From assembly GCA_900538365.1 (NCBI GenBank), contig UPXT01000052.1, forward strand, positions 1-15,819: a stretch of 15,819 nucleotides of DNA, read 5' to 3'. This DNA comes from an uncultured Acidaminococcus sp. GTDB lineage: Bacteria > Bacillota > Negativicutes > Acidaminococcales > Acidaminococcaceae. The notes beneath the pieces are model-generated. The model did not search any database and was not told where the DNA came from. It saw only the letters and a program-made list of their open reading frames with translations. Position numbers and translations under genes: made by a program. This document shows positions 1 through 6,810 of this stretch, one piece after another. Numbering within the stretch: position 1 is the first letter of the stretch; every line of letters begins with the position of its first letter.

Positions 1-41
1 TTAAGCTGCAACACAATCTTATAGGGGTCTCCCGAGAAAAT

Positions 42-109
42 GTTGACACATACCTAGTGTCCTTCTATGCTGAAAAAATCCCCCTGCTGTGATATAATAA
101 TGTGTCAAC
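42..109. repeat. Perfect 10-bp inverted repeat flanking the ychF promoter region
   Basis: GTTGACACAT at 42-51 is matched exactly by its reverse complement ATGTGTCAAC at 100-109, with 48 bp between. The left arm contains a TTGACA hexamer, and the right arm starts directly after the TATAAT at 93-98. The arms could be an operator pair or the remaining ends of a small mobile element. Nothing visible decides between these. Confidence 0.6.
70..98 (+). promoter_or_regulatory. Putative sigma-A promoter of ychF
   Basis: A perfect -10 TATAAT lies at 93-98 with a CTGAAA -35 at 70-75, spacing 17 bp. It is the last good promoter before the ychF start at 135. An alternative is TTGACA (43-48), 17 bp, TATGCT (66-71), which has a better -35 and a worse -10. 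Both may be used. Confidence 0.6.
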
Positions 110-134
110 TTAACTAGACAAGGAGAGATCATCC

Positions 135-1244
135 ATGAGTTCAACCAACCTCGAAATGGGTATTGTCGGTCTGCCGAATGTAGGCAAGAGCACCCTCTTC
201 AACGCCATTACCAAAGCAGGGGCTGAAGCGGCCAACTATCCATTCTGCACCATAGAGCCCAACGTCGGCATCGTTGATGTCCCCGATCCGCGGCTCCAGG
301 TCCTGAGCGACCTATACCATTCCAAACGTATTGTTCCGGCCGGCATGAAATTTGTCGATATTGCAGGCCTTGTAAAAGGCGCTTCCAAAGGCGAAGGCTT
401 GGGCAACAAATTCCTCAGCCATATCCGCCAAACCGACGCCATTGCCGAAGTGGTGCGCTGTTTTGAAGACGGCAACATCACCCACGTCGAAGGAACCATT
501 GACCCCATCCGTGATATTGAAATCATCAATACGGAACTGTGCCTGGCTGACCTTGAATCAGTGGAAAAGCAGCAGCTCAAGGTCCAGAAGCTCTTAAAGA
601 GCGGCGATAAGACGGCACCTGCGAAAAATGCTCTCCTGACCCGTCTCGTCAAGGCCCTCGGGGACGCCAAACCGGCCCGTCAGGTGGAAATGACAAAGGA
701 CGAGAAGGAGATGATCCGTGAACTTGATCTCCTCACCTTGAAACCAATCCTGTACGTAGCAAACGTTTCCGAAGAAGAAGCCGCTGATGCGTCCGGCAAC
801 CCCCATGTGAAGGCCCTGACGGAATACGCCGAAAAAGAAGGGGCCCAGGTCATTACCATCTCCGCCAAGGTCGAAGAGGACATTGCTTCCCTGCCGGCGG
901 ACGAAGCCAAGGAATACCTTGAAATGGAAGGCCTCACCGAAGCTGGTCTAGACCGCCTCATCAAAGCAGGGTTTTCCCTCTTGGGTCTCCAGACCTTCCT
1001 CACGGCGGGGGAAATGGAATCCCGTGCCTGGACCATCGTCAAAGGATCCACGGCACCTCAGGCAGCCGGCAAGATCCATTCGGACTTTGAAAAAGGCTTC
1101 ATCCGTGCAGAAATCGTTTCCTACGATGACCTCGTTGCCTGCGGCAGCAAGCAGGCTGCCCGTGAAAAAGGCCTTGTGCGACTGGAAGGCAAGGACTACA
1201 TCATGCAGGACGGCGATGTCGTCGAATTCCGCTTCAACGTGTAA
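135..1244 (+). CDS. ychF: Redox-regulated ATPase/GTPase YchF (Obg family)
   Basis: Cytosolic P-loop NTPase of the Obg/YchF group, a universally conserved ribosome-associated protein that prefers ATP in characterised members. The Walker A/G1 motif GLPNVGKST is at residues 12-20, G3 appears as DIAGLVKGAS, and NVSEEE stands where YchF proteins replace the usual NKxD guanine-specificity motif. The C-terminus ends YIMQDGDVVEFRFNV, the typical end of the YchF TGS domain. At 369 aa the length is normal. The ATG at 135 is chosen because AAGGAGAG at 120-127 lies 7 nt upstream. It is probably co-transcribed with the PHP phosphatase gene 15 bp downstream, as no terminator intervenes. Identity is very secure; the exact cellular role is less clear across the family. 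Confidence 0.97.
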   Translation: MSSTNLEMGIVGLPNVGKSTLFNAITKAGAEAANYPFCTIEPNVGIVDVPDPRLQVLSDLYHSKRIVPAGMKFVDIAGLVKGASKGEGLGNKFLSHIRQTDAIAEVVRCFEDGNITHVEGTIDPIRDIEIINTELCLADLESVEKQQLKVQKLLKSGDKTAPAKNALLTRLVKALGDAKPARQVEMTKDEKEMIRELDLLTLKPILYVANVSEEEAADASGNPHVKALTEYAEKEGAQVITISAKVEEDIASLPADEAKEYLEMEGLTEAGLDRLIKAGFSLLGLQTFLTAGEMESRAWTIVKGSTAPQAAGKIHSDFEKGFIRAEIVSYDDLVACGSKQAAREKGLVRLEGKDYIMQDGDVVEFRFNV

Positions 1245-1259
1245 AGGGGAGTGAAGGCC

Positions 1260-2033
1260 ATGCTTTTTGATACCCATATGCATGCCGATTATTCCTGTGA
1301 TGCCGAAATGACCCTCAAGGAAGCAAGGGTTGCGGCTAAGGCCGCAGGTCTTGGCATGATCCTGACGGAACACTGGGACCGGGACTACCCGACAAACCCA
1401 GAAAGTTTTATTTTTGACATCAACGATTACTTCAAGAAAAACGCTCCCTATCGGAGTGACACCGTTCTCCTTGGGATTGAAATGGGTCTCCAGCCCCATA
1501 CCATCGAAGACGACCGGATTGTCGCAAAAAGCCATCCCTTTGATGAAATCGTTGGCTCCATGCACTGCTATCGCGGCCAGGATATGTATGAACGGACGAC
1601 CTACGACGGCGTTACCAAAGATCAGGCCGTGGGGTACTATCTTGAGGATTCCCTCAAATGCCTCGAACAGGATCCGAACTTTGACACCTATGGTCATATC
1701 GACTATATCTGCCGCTACTGGCCCTATGAAGATAAGAACCTCCATTACAGCGAGCATGCTGACCTGTGGGACGAGGTCATGAAGCATCTCATCCGCCTCG
1801 ATAAGAGCATCGAAATCAATACGCGGCGCCTTGCCGTGCCCGGTGCAGTGGAGTCCCTGACGGAACTTTATATGCGCTATGCCGAATTGGGTGGTAAGTA
1901 CGTAACCTTGGGCAGTGACGCCCATGTGGTAAAAGCCGTGGGGATGAACTTTGATGTGGCCCAAAAGATCGCTGAGACGGCAGGACTTACTATCGTCTAC
2001 TACAAAAAAAGACAGCGCCAGCTGCCGAAATAA
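1260..2033 (+). CDS. PHP-domain phosphoesterase, histidinol-phosphatase (HisK/HisJ) type
   Basis: A 257-aa member of the PHP metal-dependent phosphoesterase family, the fold of Bacillus-type histidinol phosphatases that remove phosphate from L-histidinol phosphate in histidine synthesis. Metal-ligand motifs in order are HMH at residues 6-8, TEHWD near 36-40, SMHC, GHIDY and the terminal GSDAH. The length matches single-domain HisK/HisJ enzymes. A GTG at 1251 also opens the frame, but it overlaps the ribosome binding site AAAGGGGAG (1243-1251), so ATG 1260, 8 nt downstream, is preferred. The gene follows ychF closely and ends at a terminator; no other his gene is in view. The exact substrate is inferred and could be another phosphate ester. 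Confidence 0.85.
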   Translation: MLFDTHMHADYSCDAEMTLKEARVAAKAAGLGMILTEHWDRDYPTNPESFIFDINDYFKKNAPYRSDTVLLGIEMGLQPHTIEDDRIVAKSHPFDEIVGSMHCYRGQDMYERTTYDGVTKDQAVGYYLEDSLKCLEQDPNFDTYGHIDYICRYWPYEDKNLHYSEHADLWDEVMKHLIRLDKSIEINTRRLAVPGAVESLTELYMRYAELGGKYVTLGSDAHVVKAVGMNFDVAQKIAETAGLTIVYYKKRQRQLPK

Positions 2034-2036
2034 AGG

Positions 2037-2071
2037 AAAGGCCGTGAAGGAGATTTCTTTCACGGCTTTTT
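2037..2071 (+). terminator. Rho-independent terminator of ychF-PHP operon
   Basis: GCCGTGAA (2041-2048) pairs perfectly with TTCACGGC (2059-2066), followed directly by five T residues (2067-2071) and preceded by A-rich sequence. It starts just after the PHP stop codon. Confidence 0.9.
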
Positions 2072-2148
2072 CCCTATCAAATAGCCGAAAAATGGGCTTT
2101 CCATGGAACGCCTTTGCAGCGAAAAATAGATTATTACTTTAAAAATGA

Positions 2149-2198
2149 AACGCAAATGCAACGAAAAAAATTACGTTGCATTTGCGTTGTGCTTTTTT
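2149..2198. terminator. Second strong hairpin with T-tract, possible bidirectional terminator
   Basis: A 15-bp perfect stem: 2149-2163 pairs with 2174-2188 around an A-rich 10-nt loop. The right arm is followed by GTGC and then six T residues (2193-2198), and an A-rich run lies before the left arm. It lies about 80 bp after the operon terminator and has no gene of its own on the plus side. It may end a minus-strand transcript from the decayed region to the right, or be part of a small RNA. Confidence 0.55.
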
Positions 2199-2242
2199 AG
2201 GCTCATGGTATGAAATTCAATCGGATGGGAGGGAGGTTTTTC

Positions 2243-2456
2243 ATGAAAGAAAACAAGACGCTCGAATGTGAACATACTCCCGCCTATAGAGGCGGGAGTA
2301 TGTTCACAAACAGTAAGTGCTTACGCCAATTTTGGTACCGGAAAGATTCTTTTTGGCGTGGATGATGGAAATAAGATTGGTATTATAAATCCAAAAGAGG
2401 TTTGTCTCGATATCGAAAATAAAATCAATGACGTGATAGAACCAAGACCTCATTAA
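2243..2456 (+). pseudogene. Remnant of an AlbA/Schlafen-like DNA-binding-domain gene (AlbA_2, putative ATP-binding regulator family)
   Basis: GGGAGGGAGG followed by ATG 2243 begins MKENKTLE, the usual opening of AlbA_2-domain proteins. From 2310 a different frame reads TVSAYANFGTGKILFGVDDG and then an NPKEV...IENKINDVIEPRP segment, also typical of that domain. The two parts are out of frame and are separated by a perfect palindrome at 2267-2308 lying exactly where the FKES...FLK segment of intact relatives should be. The second part stops at 2456 after EPRPH, so the rest of the usual several-hundred-residue protein is absent. No other recognisable piece is seen downstream. I read it as a dead gene; expression of a small protein starting at 2268 (GTG) is unlikely, since no ribosome binding site precedes it. 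Confidence 0.75.
2267..2308. repeat. Perfect palindrome, 19-bp arms, 4-nt loop, inside the AlbA_2 pseudogene
   Basis: The arm at 2267-2285 (TGTGAACATACTCCCGCCT) is followed by loop ATAG (2286-2289) and its exact reverse complement at 2290-2308. It starts directly after the codon for E8 of the broken gene and ends one or two bases before the gene resumes. It has no T-tract, so it is not a normal terminator. Confidence 0.9.
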
Positions 2457-2813
2457 AAGAAAAGAAATTTTAAACTGAGTGAAGAAATTCCATGAATTTG
2501 TGCATAGATTTCTAAAATAAGTAAAGAACGACCGATTTTAGTGATATGCTTGATTGAAATATAGAACTTTTCGTATAGAATCTCCTAAAATAAGTGAAGA
2601 AAATCCAATTTTAGCAGAGGAATTCTATCAAATTCCCCAGTTTCTATATAAAAAATAAAAGAGTCGTCAAAATGAATTCATGAAATCCGCTCTTGACGAT
2701 GGAAGGCAACAGGCTATGCTTTTTTCATTTTGTTTCGTAGAAGGCATCTTTCCTTTTCTTGTAAAAACGGCATCGTGCCACACAAAAATCACCTTTTCCG
2801 CATGATAATTTGA
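2457..2813. repeat. AT-rich gene-free stretch with a degenerate direct repeat
   Basis: No gene is seen. Two related units of about 50 bp occur, around 2494-2545 and 2565-2618. Each contains a CTAAAATAAGT core with an internal CTAAAAT/ATTTTAG inverted pair (2512-2541 and 2585-2614), 73 bp apart. In one frame both read like (S/P)KIS-E-PIL, so they may descend from coding sequence. A weak TCGTCAA/TTGACGA stem spans 2664-2699. Base composition is much more AT-rich than the neighbouring genes, consistent with decayed or acquired DNA. Confidence 0.5.
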
Positions 2814-2842
2814 TTGAGCTTTGGCATCGTACCTGATATAAT
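2814..2842 (+). promoter_or_regulatory. Putative sigma-A promoter of nadD
   Basis: TTGAGC at 2814-2819, 17-bp spacer, perfect TATAAT at 2837-2842, about 30 bp before the nadD start. No operator is obvious. Confidence 0.8.
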
Positions 2843-2872
2843 GGAAGCACCATTTTGAAGGAGGACTTCCAT

Positions 2873-3481
2873 ATGCGCCGACAGCGTTTAGGCATCATGG
2901 GCGGGACCTTTGACCCCATCCATAATGGACATCTTGCGATTGCCCGCGCCGCTATGGACGCCATGGCCCTTGATCGGGTCCTTTTCATTCCCGACTATTT
3001 GCCGCCCCATAAAGCGGCTGGCTGGGCGCCAGCTGGGGACCGCATGGCCATGACCCTTCTTGCGACGATGGACGAACCGCGTTTTTTGGTGTCCGATATG
3101 GAACTGGTCCGCAAGGGTCCTTCCTATACGGTCGATACCATACGGATCCTCCATCGCCGGTGGCATCGCTTTTATGACCTGTACTTCATCATTGGCGGGG
3201 ATTCGGCCGAAGCCCTTGATACGTGGTACCGCATTGAAGAAACGATGCGCTGGTGCACCTTCCTTGCCATTGGACGGGTTGGGTACAGAGAGCGTCATGA
3301 AGATGTGACAAAACGGCTGGCCCAAAAAGGACTCACCCGCCTTGTGTGGATCGACGCCAAAGCCCCGGATATTTCTTCCACCATGATCCGGCAGCGCCTT
3401 TCCCGCGGTGAATCCATTGATGGGCTTGTTCCTCGGACTGTAGTGGACTACATGAGACAGAGAGACCTCTACCGTCGGTAG
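2873..3481 (+). CDS. nadD: Nicotinate-nucleotide adenylyltransferase NadD
   Basis: Cytosolic enzyme joining nicotinate mononucleotide and ATP to give nicotinate adenine dinucleotide, the shared step of NAD synthesis and salvage. It carries the nucleotidyltransferase signature GGTFDPIHNGH at residues 10-20 and the C-terminal ISSTMIR motif followed by R/G-rich sequence, both diagnostic of NadD. Length is 202 aa, usual for the family. ATG 2873 is chosen because AAGGAGG (2858-2864) lies 8 nt upstream; an earlier TTG at 2855 overlaps that site and is rejected. In Firmicutes nadD normally precedes yqeK, as here, but in this genome a strong terminator overlaps the nadD stop codon, so the two are largely uncoupled. 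Confidence 0.95.
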   Translation: MRRQRLGIMGGTFDPIHNGHLAIARAAMDAMALDRVLFIPDYLPPHKAAGWAPAGDRMAMTLLATMDEPRFLVSDMELVRKGPSYTVDTIRILHRRWHRFYDLYFIIGGDSAEALDTWYRIEETMRWCTFLAIGRVGYRERHEDVTKRLAQKGLTRLVWIDAKAPDISSTMIRQRLSRGESIDGLVPRTVVDYMRQRDLYRR

Positions 3482-3495
3482 GGGCTCTCTTTTTT
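3459..3495 (+). terminator. Rho-independent terminator of nadD
   Basis: The stem pairs 3459-3473 with 3477-3490 around loop GTC, with one bulged A at 3465, and is followed by T residues through 3495. The nadD stop codon TAG (3479-3481) lies inside the right arm. Confidence 0.9.
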
Positions 3496-3767
3496 GTTGG
3501 GTAAAGGGTCAGCCCAACAATCGGGGCAGACTCGTGCGAAAATGAAAGAAGCCAGCCGCCGGCCCAAAACCGCCCCCTCTGGTTGGGACGCTTTGGCGCC
3601 GCGCCTTTGATTCTTTTTCCCTTACGGTCTTTTGCTTGACAGCCTCCTTCTGGTCGTTTCGCCAGCTGCCGCAGGCAGCCTTCGCCAAGCTGCGAAAGCA
3701 GATCCTTAGCCCACATTTCATCGGCGCGATTTGCGTGCCGATTTCAATTCAAGTAAGGAGCTACATC
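3496..3767. repeat. Gene-free spacer with repeat-family debris before yqeK
   Basis: This 272-bp spacer holds no gene. GTTGGG (3496-3501) can pair with CCCAAC (3513-3518). The 17-mer TCAGCCCAACAATCGGG (3509-3525) recurs on the minus strand at 13890-13906. The stretch 3617-3645, ending GCTTGACAGCC, resembles the flank of the R1 copy near 8550-8567. Small hairpins occur at 3680-3700 (TTCGC/GCGAA) and 3720-3742 (ATCGGC/GCCGAT). I find no convincing promoter for yqeK; the TTGACA at 3636 has no matching -10. Confidence 0.5.
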
Positions 3768-4349
3768 ATGGATTTTTCTCAAATGAAAGAACAGCTTCGC
3801 CAAAGCCTTCAGCCAAAGCGCTTTGAACACAGTGTGGCCGTCAGTGAAACAGCCCTTATGCTTGCCCGTCATTACGGCATTGACGAAGACAAAGCCGCCC
3901 TTGCCGGCTTGCTCCACGACTGTGCCCGCAAGTATCCGACCAAGGATTTTGTGGATGTGGCAAAAAAGCTGGGCGTACCGCTCACGGATATCGAAAAGGC
4001 GCAGCCCATCCTTATCCATGCCCTCCTGGGTCCAATTGTAGCCAAGCGGGACTATGGCGTTACTGATGAGGACGTCCTGTCTGCCATGCGTTACCACACA
4101 ACGGGCAAAGCCCATATGACGGCCCTTGAAAAAATCATTTATCTGGCAGACCTCACGGAACCGCACCGTGACTTTCCTACCGTGGACGAAATGCGGCGCC
4201 TTACGATGAAGGATCTCGATGAGGCTATGATTGCTGCCTATGCCAATACGATGGAGTACCTGATGCATCAGCATCTTTTGATCCATCCGGATTGTCTGGA
4301 CGGCTATAATGATCTGGTCCTTGCGGCCAAACATAATAAGAAGGAGTAA
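3768..4349 (+). CDS. yqeK: YqeK-family HD-domain hydrolase, symmetrical Ap4A hydrolase
   Basis: Cytosolic metal-dependent HD-domain phosphohydrolase. Characterised YqeK proteins split diadenosine tetraphosphate into two ADP. The HD metal site appears as H21 (RFEHS), H50-D51 (LLHDCARKYP), later histidines in IHALLG and RYHTTG, and the YLADLTEP aspartate. At 193 aa it has the normal length. The start ATG 3768 is preceded by AAGGAG (3755-3760) at 7 nt; a longer upstream reading runs through repeat debris and is rejected. It is the first gene of the operon yqeK-LCP-rsfS-cvfB, and its 3' end contains the ribosome binding site of the next gene. Confidence 0.92.
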   Translation: MDFSQMKEQLRQSLQPKRFEHSVAVSETALMLARHYGIDEDKAALAGLLHDCARKYPTKDFVDVAKKLGVPLTDIEKAQPILIHALLGPIVAKRDYGVTDEDVLSAMRYHTTGKAHMTALEKIIYLADLTEPHRDFPTVDEMRRLTMKDLDEAMIAAYANTMEYLMHQHLLIHPDCLDGYNDLVLAAKHNKKE

Positions 4350-4358
4350 TCGCAACCC

Positions 4359-5342
4359 ATGAGTGATATGGAACAACCAGGCGTGAAGAAAAAGAAAAAG
4401 CGGCTCCGCAAGGGACGTGTCTTCCTTCTTCTCATCCTTTTGATTGGGATCTTGTGCGGCGGCTTCATGGCTGGCATGGGCCTTTATGACCGATTTTTCA
4501 GTGCCGATGATCCCGTACCTAAACAGAAAGAGGACCAACTCCTTACGGAAGAGCCCCTTTCAAGCCGCATCAACGTCCTGCTCCTTGGTAAAGATGACGG
4601 GGACAGCGAGGATATGAATAACCCCGATGCACCGAAGCGGACAGACTCCATGATGGTCGTCAGCTTTGACCCTGAGAAAAAACAGATTGCCATCGTCGGA
4701 CTGCCGCGTGACACACGGGTCACCATTCCTGGCCGTCGGGGGCATGACAAGATCAATGCCGCATACGCCTACGGCGGTACCAAACGGGCCGTGCGCACGG
4801 TGGAACAGCTTCTCCAGATTCCAATCAACTACTACATGGTTGTTGATTGGCAGGGCTTCATTAAAGTGATTGATATGCTGGGCGGTGTGGACCTATATGT
4901 TGATAACAACATGGATTATGAAGATCCCTACGCCAACCTAAAGATCCACCTCAAAAAAGGCTACCAGCACCTGGACGGTGAAAAAGCAGGCCAGTATGTT
5001 CGCTTCCGTCATGATGAATTGGGCGATATTGGCCGTGTGGAGCGCCAACAGAAATTTATGAAGGCCCTGGCCGGGCAGTTCTTTACCTTTACAAACATGC
5101 TGAAGCTTCCCATGATCATCAACACCGGCCTTGACTACATTGATACGGACATGAACCTGATGACCATGATCCGTGCCGCCAATTGCTTCCGCATCTTTGG
5201 CGAAAACTCCATCAAAAGTGAAATGCTCGATGGCGATTTCAAGACCATCGATGATATCAGTTACTGGGTCACGACGCCGTCCCAGGTTTCGCACACACTC
5301 GATAAACTGGGGATTCCCCATAAAAGAATTACAGAAATTTAA
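4359..5342 (+). CDS. LytR-CpsA-Psr (LCP) family cell-wall glycopolymer ligase
   Basis: Membrane-anchored transferase of the LCP family, which attaches lipid-linked glycopolymers to peptidoglycan. A very basic cytoplasmic N-terminus (KKKKKRLRKGR, about residues 10-20) is followed by one membrane helix (about 21-42), and the LCP domain faces outside from about residue 65. Family motifs are RTDSMMVVSFDP, GLPRDTRV, the DKINAAYAYGG segment and the late RFRHDELGDIGRVERQQ signature. Length is 327 aa. The ribosome binding site AAGGAG (4341-4346) overlaps the end of yqeK and is 12 nt from ATG 4359, which is rather long; an in-frame ATG at 4368 is a possible alternative. The name LytR reflects history, and a regulatory role is not implied. 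The polymer it ligates cannot be told from sequence. Confidence 0.92.
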   Translation: MSDMEQPGVKKKKKRLRKGRVFLLLILLIGILCGGFMAGMGLYDRFFSADDPVPKQKEDQLLTEEPLSSRINVLLLGKDDGDSEDMNNPDAPKRTDSMMVVSFDPEKKQIAIVGLPRDTRVTIPGRRGHDKINAAYAYGGTKRAVRTVEQLLQIPINYYMVVDWQGFIKVIDMLGGVDLYVDNNMDYEDPYANLKIHLKKGYQHLDGEKAGQYVRFRHDELGDIGRVERQQKFMKALAGQFFTFTNMLKLPMIINTGLDYIDTDMNLMTMIRAANCFRIFGENSIKSEMLDGDFKTIDDISYWVTTPSQVSHTLDKLGIPHKRITEI

Positions 5343-5355
5343 GGAGGTTCCATCC

Positions 5356-5718
5356 ATGAATCCAAAAGAACTTGCAAACGCCATTGCCGCCGCTGCCGCT
5401 GACAAAAAAGCAAAAGATATCCTGCTTCTCAATATGGTTGGCCTGTCCCCTGTGACGGACTACTTCATGATCTGTTCTGCCCAGAGCGCGACCCAGGTCC
5501 GGGCCATCGCAGACAGCATCGAAGATAAACTGGCCGAAATACACGGTATCCTGCCCTCCCACAAAGAAGGCTATACCGAAGGCAACTGGATCCTTATGGA
5601 TTACGGCGATTGTGTGGCCCATATCTTCCGGGAAACGGAACGCGACTTTTACAACCTGGAACAGCTCTGGGCCGATGCTCCGTCTGAAGCCTATGTGGAA
5701 ACGGAAGGAGAAGCATGA
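5356..5718 (+). CDS. rsfS: Ribosomal silencing factor RsfS
   Basis: A small cytosolic protein of 120 aa that binds ribosomal protein uL14 on the large subunit and blocks subunit joining under poor growth conditions. The core reads DILLLNMVGLSPVTDYFMIC with the later motifs TQVRAIADSIEDKL, EGNWILMDYGD and VAHIFRETERDFYNLEQLW, all standard for the RsfS/Iojap family. ATG 5356 follows the consensus AAGGAGG (5341-5347) at 8 nt; an upstream in-frame extension runs through the LCP gene and is not real. It sits 13 bp after the LCP gene, and its stop overlaps the next start in ATGA, implying translational coupling. Confidence 0.96.
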   Translation: MNPKELANAIAAAAADKKAKDILLLNMVGLSPVTDYFMICSAQSATQVRAIADSIEDKLAEIHGILPSHKEGYTEGNWILMDYGDCVAHIFRETERDFYNLEQLWADAPSEAYVETEGEA

Positions 5719-6608
5719 GCCCGAAAAAAGAACCGGCCAGCGTCAAGACCATTGGCAGCCATCGCGTTGGCGATGTTGTAGAACTTGCGGCCGTGCGTAT
5801 GAATGACCAGGGCGTTTTTCTTGATGCTGGAACGGGGAATACCAGTGATGATATCCTCCTTCATAAGCACCAGATGACGTCGCCTGTTTCTGTTGGTGAC
5901 AAGGTCAAGGTCCAGCTCTACCTCGATGCCAAGAACCGGATCACGGCGAGCATGAAGCTTCCCAAGATGCGGGAAGGTCAGCTGGGATACGTCAATGTCA
6001 TCTCCGTAAATAGGATGGGCGGATTCGTCGATATCGGCGCTGAACGCGGCGTCTTTTTGCCTTATAGCGAAATGCGGGGTCATGTTTCCCCTAATCAGCA
6101 TATCTGGGTGAAACTCTATCGTGATAAGTCAGGCCGTCAAGCCGTGACCATGCGTGTCGAAGAAGACATGGAACGGGCCAGCCGCCCGGCAGAAGGTGTC
6201 AAAGTGGGGGATACCCTCACAGGGACCGTCTACAATATCCTTAAGGATGGCTTTTTCCTCTTCACAAAAGAACGCTATATCGCTTTTATCCATCGCAGTG
6301 AAGTCCCCGGCGGACGCCTTGACTTTGGTCAGCGCGTCACAGGCCGCGTTACCTACGTTCGCGAAGATGGACACGTCGATATGTCCCTGCGCCTGGTCAA
6401 AGAAGAAGCCATGCTGGACGATGCAGATAAGATCCTCTTCTTTCTCGAAAAACGTAATGGCACCATGCCTTATTCCGATGATACGCCGCCGGCCATCATC
6501 AAAAGCGTCTTTGATATTTCTAAATCTGCATTTAAGCGCGCCTTGGGCCGCCTTATGAAAGAAGGCAAAGTCGTGCAGGAAGATGGGTGGACAAGTTTAA
6601 AGAAATGA
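5715..6608 (+). CDS. cvfB: CvfB/YitL-like S1-domain RNA-binding protein
   Basis: A 297-aa cytosolic protein with tandem S1-type OB folds (roughly residues 14-65, 70-135 and 150-222) and a C-terminal winged-helix-like segment (about 225-297, including the KSAFKRALGRLMKEGKV stretch). This is the layout of CvfB (YitL), an RNA-binding protein linked to virulence-gene expression in staphylococci. Typical features are GQLGYVNVISVNRMGGFVDI, GVFLPYSEM and TYVREDGHVDMSLR. The start ATG overlaps the rsfS stop (ATGA), with AAGGAGAAG a few bases upstream. It is the last gene of the operon, and its placement after rsfS fits a translation/RNA role, which is inferred. Confidence 0.9.
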   Translation: MSPKKEPASVKTIGSHRVGDVVELAAVRMNDQGVFLDAGTGNTSDDILLHKHQMTSPVSVGDKVKVQLYLDAKNRITASMKLPKMREGQLGYVNVISVNRMGGFVDIGAERGVFLPYSEMRGHVSPNQHIWVKLYRDKSGRQAVTMRVEEDMERASRPAEGVKVGDTLTGTVYNILKDGFFLFTKERYIAFIHRSEVPGGRLDFGQRVTGRVTYVREDGHVDMSLRLVKEEAMLDDADKILFFLEKRNGTMPYSDDTPPAIIKSVFDISKSAFKRALGRLMKEGKVVQEDGWTSLKK

Positions 6609-6619
6609 AAGTGAAGAAA

Positions 6620-6648
6620 AGACCACGCTCTAGCAGCGTGGTCTCTTT
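6620..6648 (+). terminator. Probable terminator of the yqeK-cvfB operon
   Basis: GACCACGCT (6621-6629) pairs perfectly with AGCGTGGTC (6635-6643), extendable by one A-T pair. The following tract is only TCTTT, so termination may be incomplete. It starts 12 bases after the cvfB stop. Confidence 0.7.
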
Positions 6649-6649
6649 G

Positions 6650-6810
6650 GCTGTCAAGCTGTCTCATTCAGGGCCCGCCCTGAATGGCTGTCGAGCGAGC
6701 GAGGGGAAAGGATGCTGTGGTGCTGTGGGGCTAAGGCAGGCTAAAAGACCGTGAGGGCGGCGCCAAACCTTCTCCCATTGGAATCTTTTGGTCGAGTCTT
6801 TCCCATGGGG
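6650..6810. repeat. Repeat-rich spacer with a 22-bp palindrome
   Basis: CATTCAGGGC (6665-6674) and GCCCTGAATG (6677-6686) form a near-continuous palindrome. GGCTGTCAAGC at 6650-6660 is the reverse complement of the GCTTGACAGCC tail seen near 3635 and 8557. The segment around 6710-6765 (GCTGTGG...CTAAAAGAC...GCGCC) resembles 12575-12610. No gene is seen. Confidence 0.55.

Noticed and set aside
1..134. Possible minus-strand gene end in the first 50 bases
   Set aside because: Short open readings exist, but none is long enough or similar enough to a known protein to support a call at the window edge.
948..2063. Long open frame on the minus strand opposite ychF and the PHP gene (371 codons)
   Set aside because: It is antisense to two clearly conserved genes, has no ribosome binding site or recognisable domain, and arises from the codon usage of the genes beneath it.
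3636..3641. TTGACA as -35 of a yqeK promoter
   Set aside because: No acceptable -10 lies 16-18 bp downstream, and the hexamer is part of a repeated GCTTGACAGCC tail.
3636..3767. N-terminal extension of yqeK
   Set aside because: It translates repeat debris; the AAGGAG site and the YqeK family start both fit ATG 3768.
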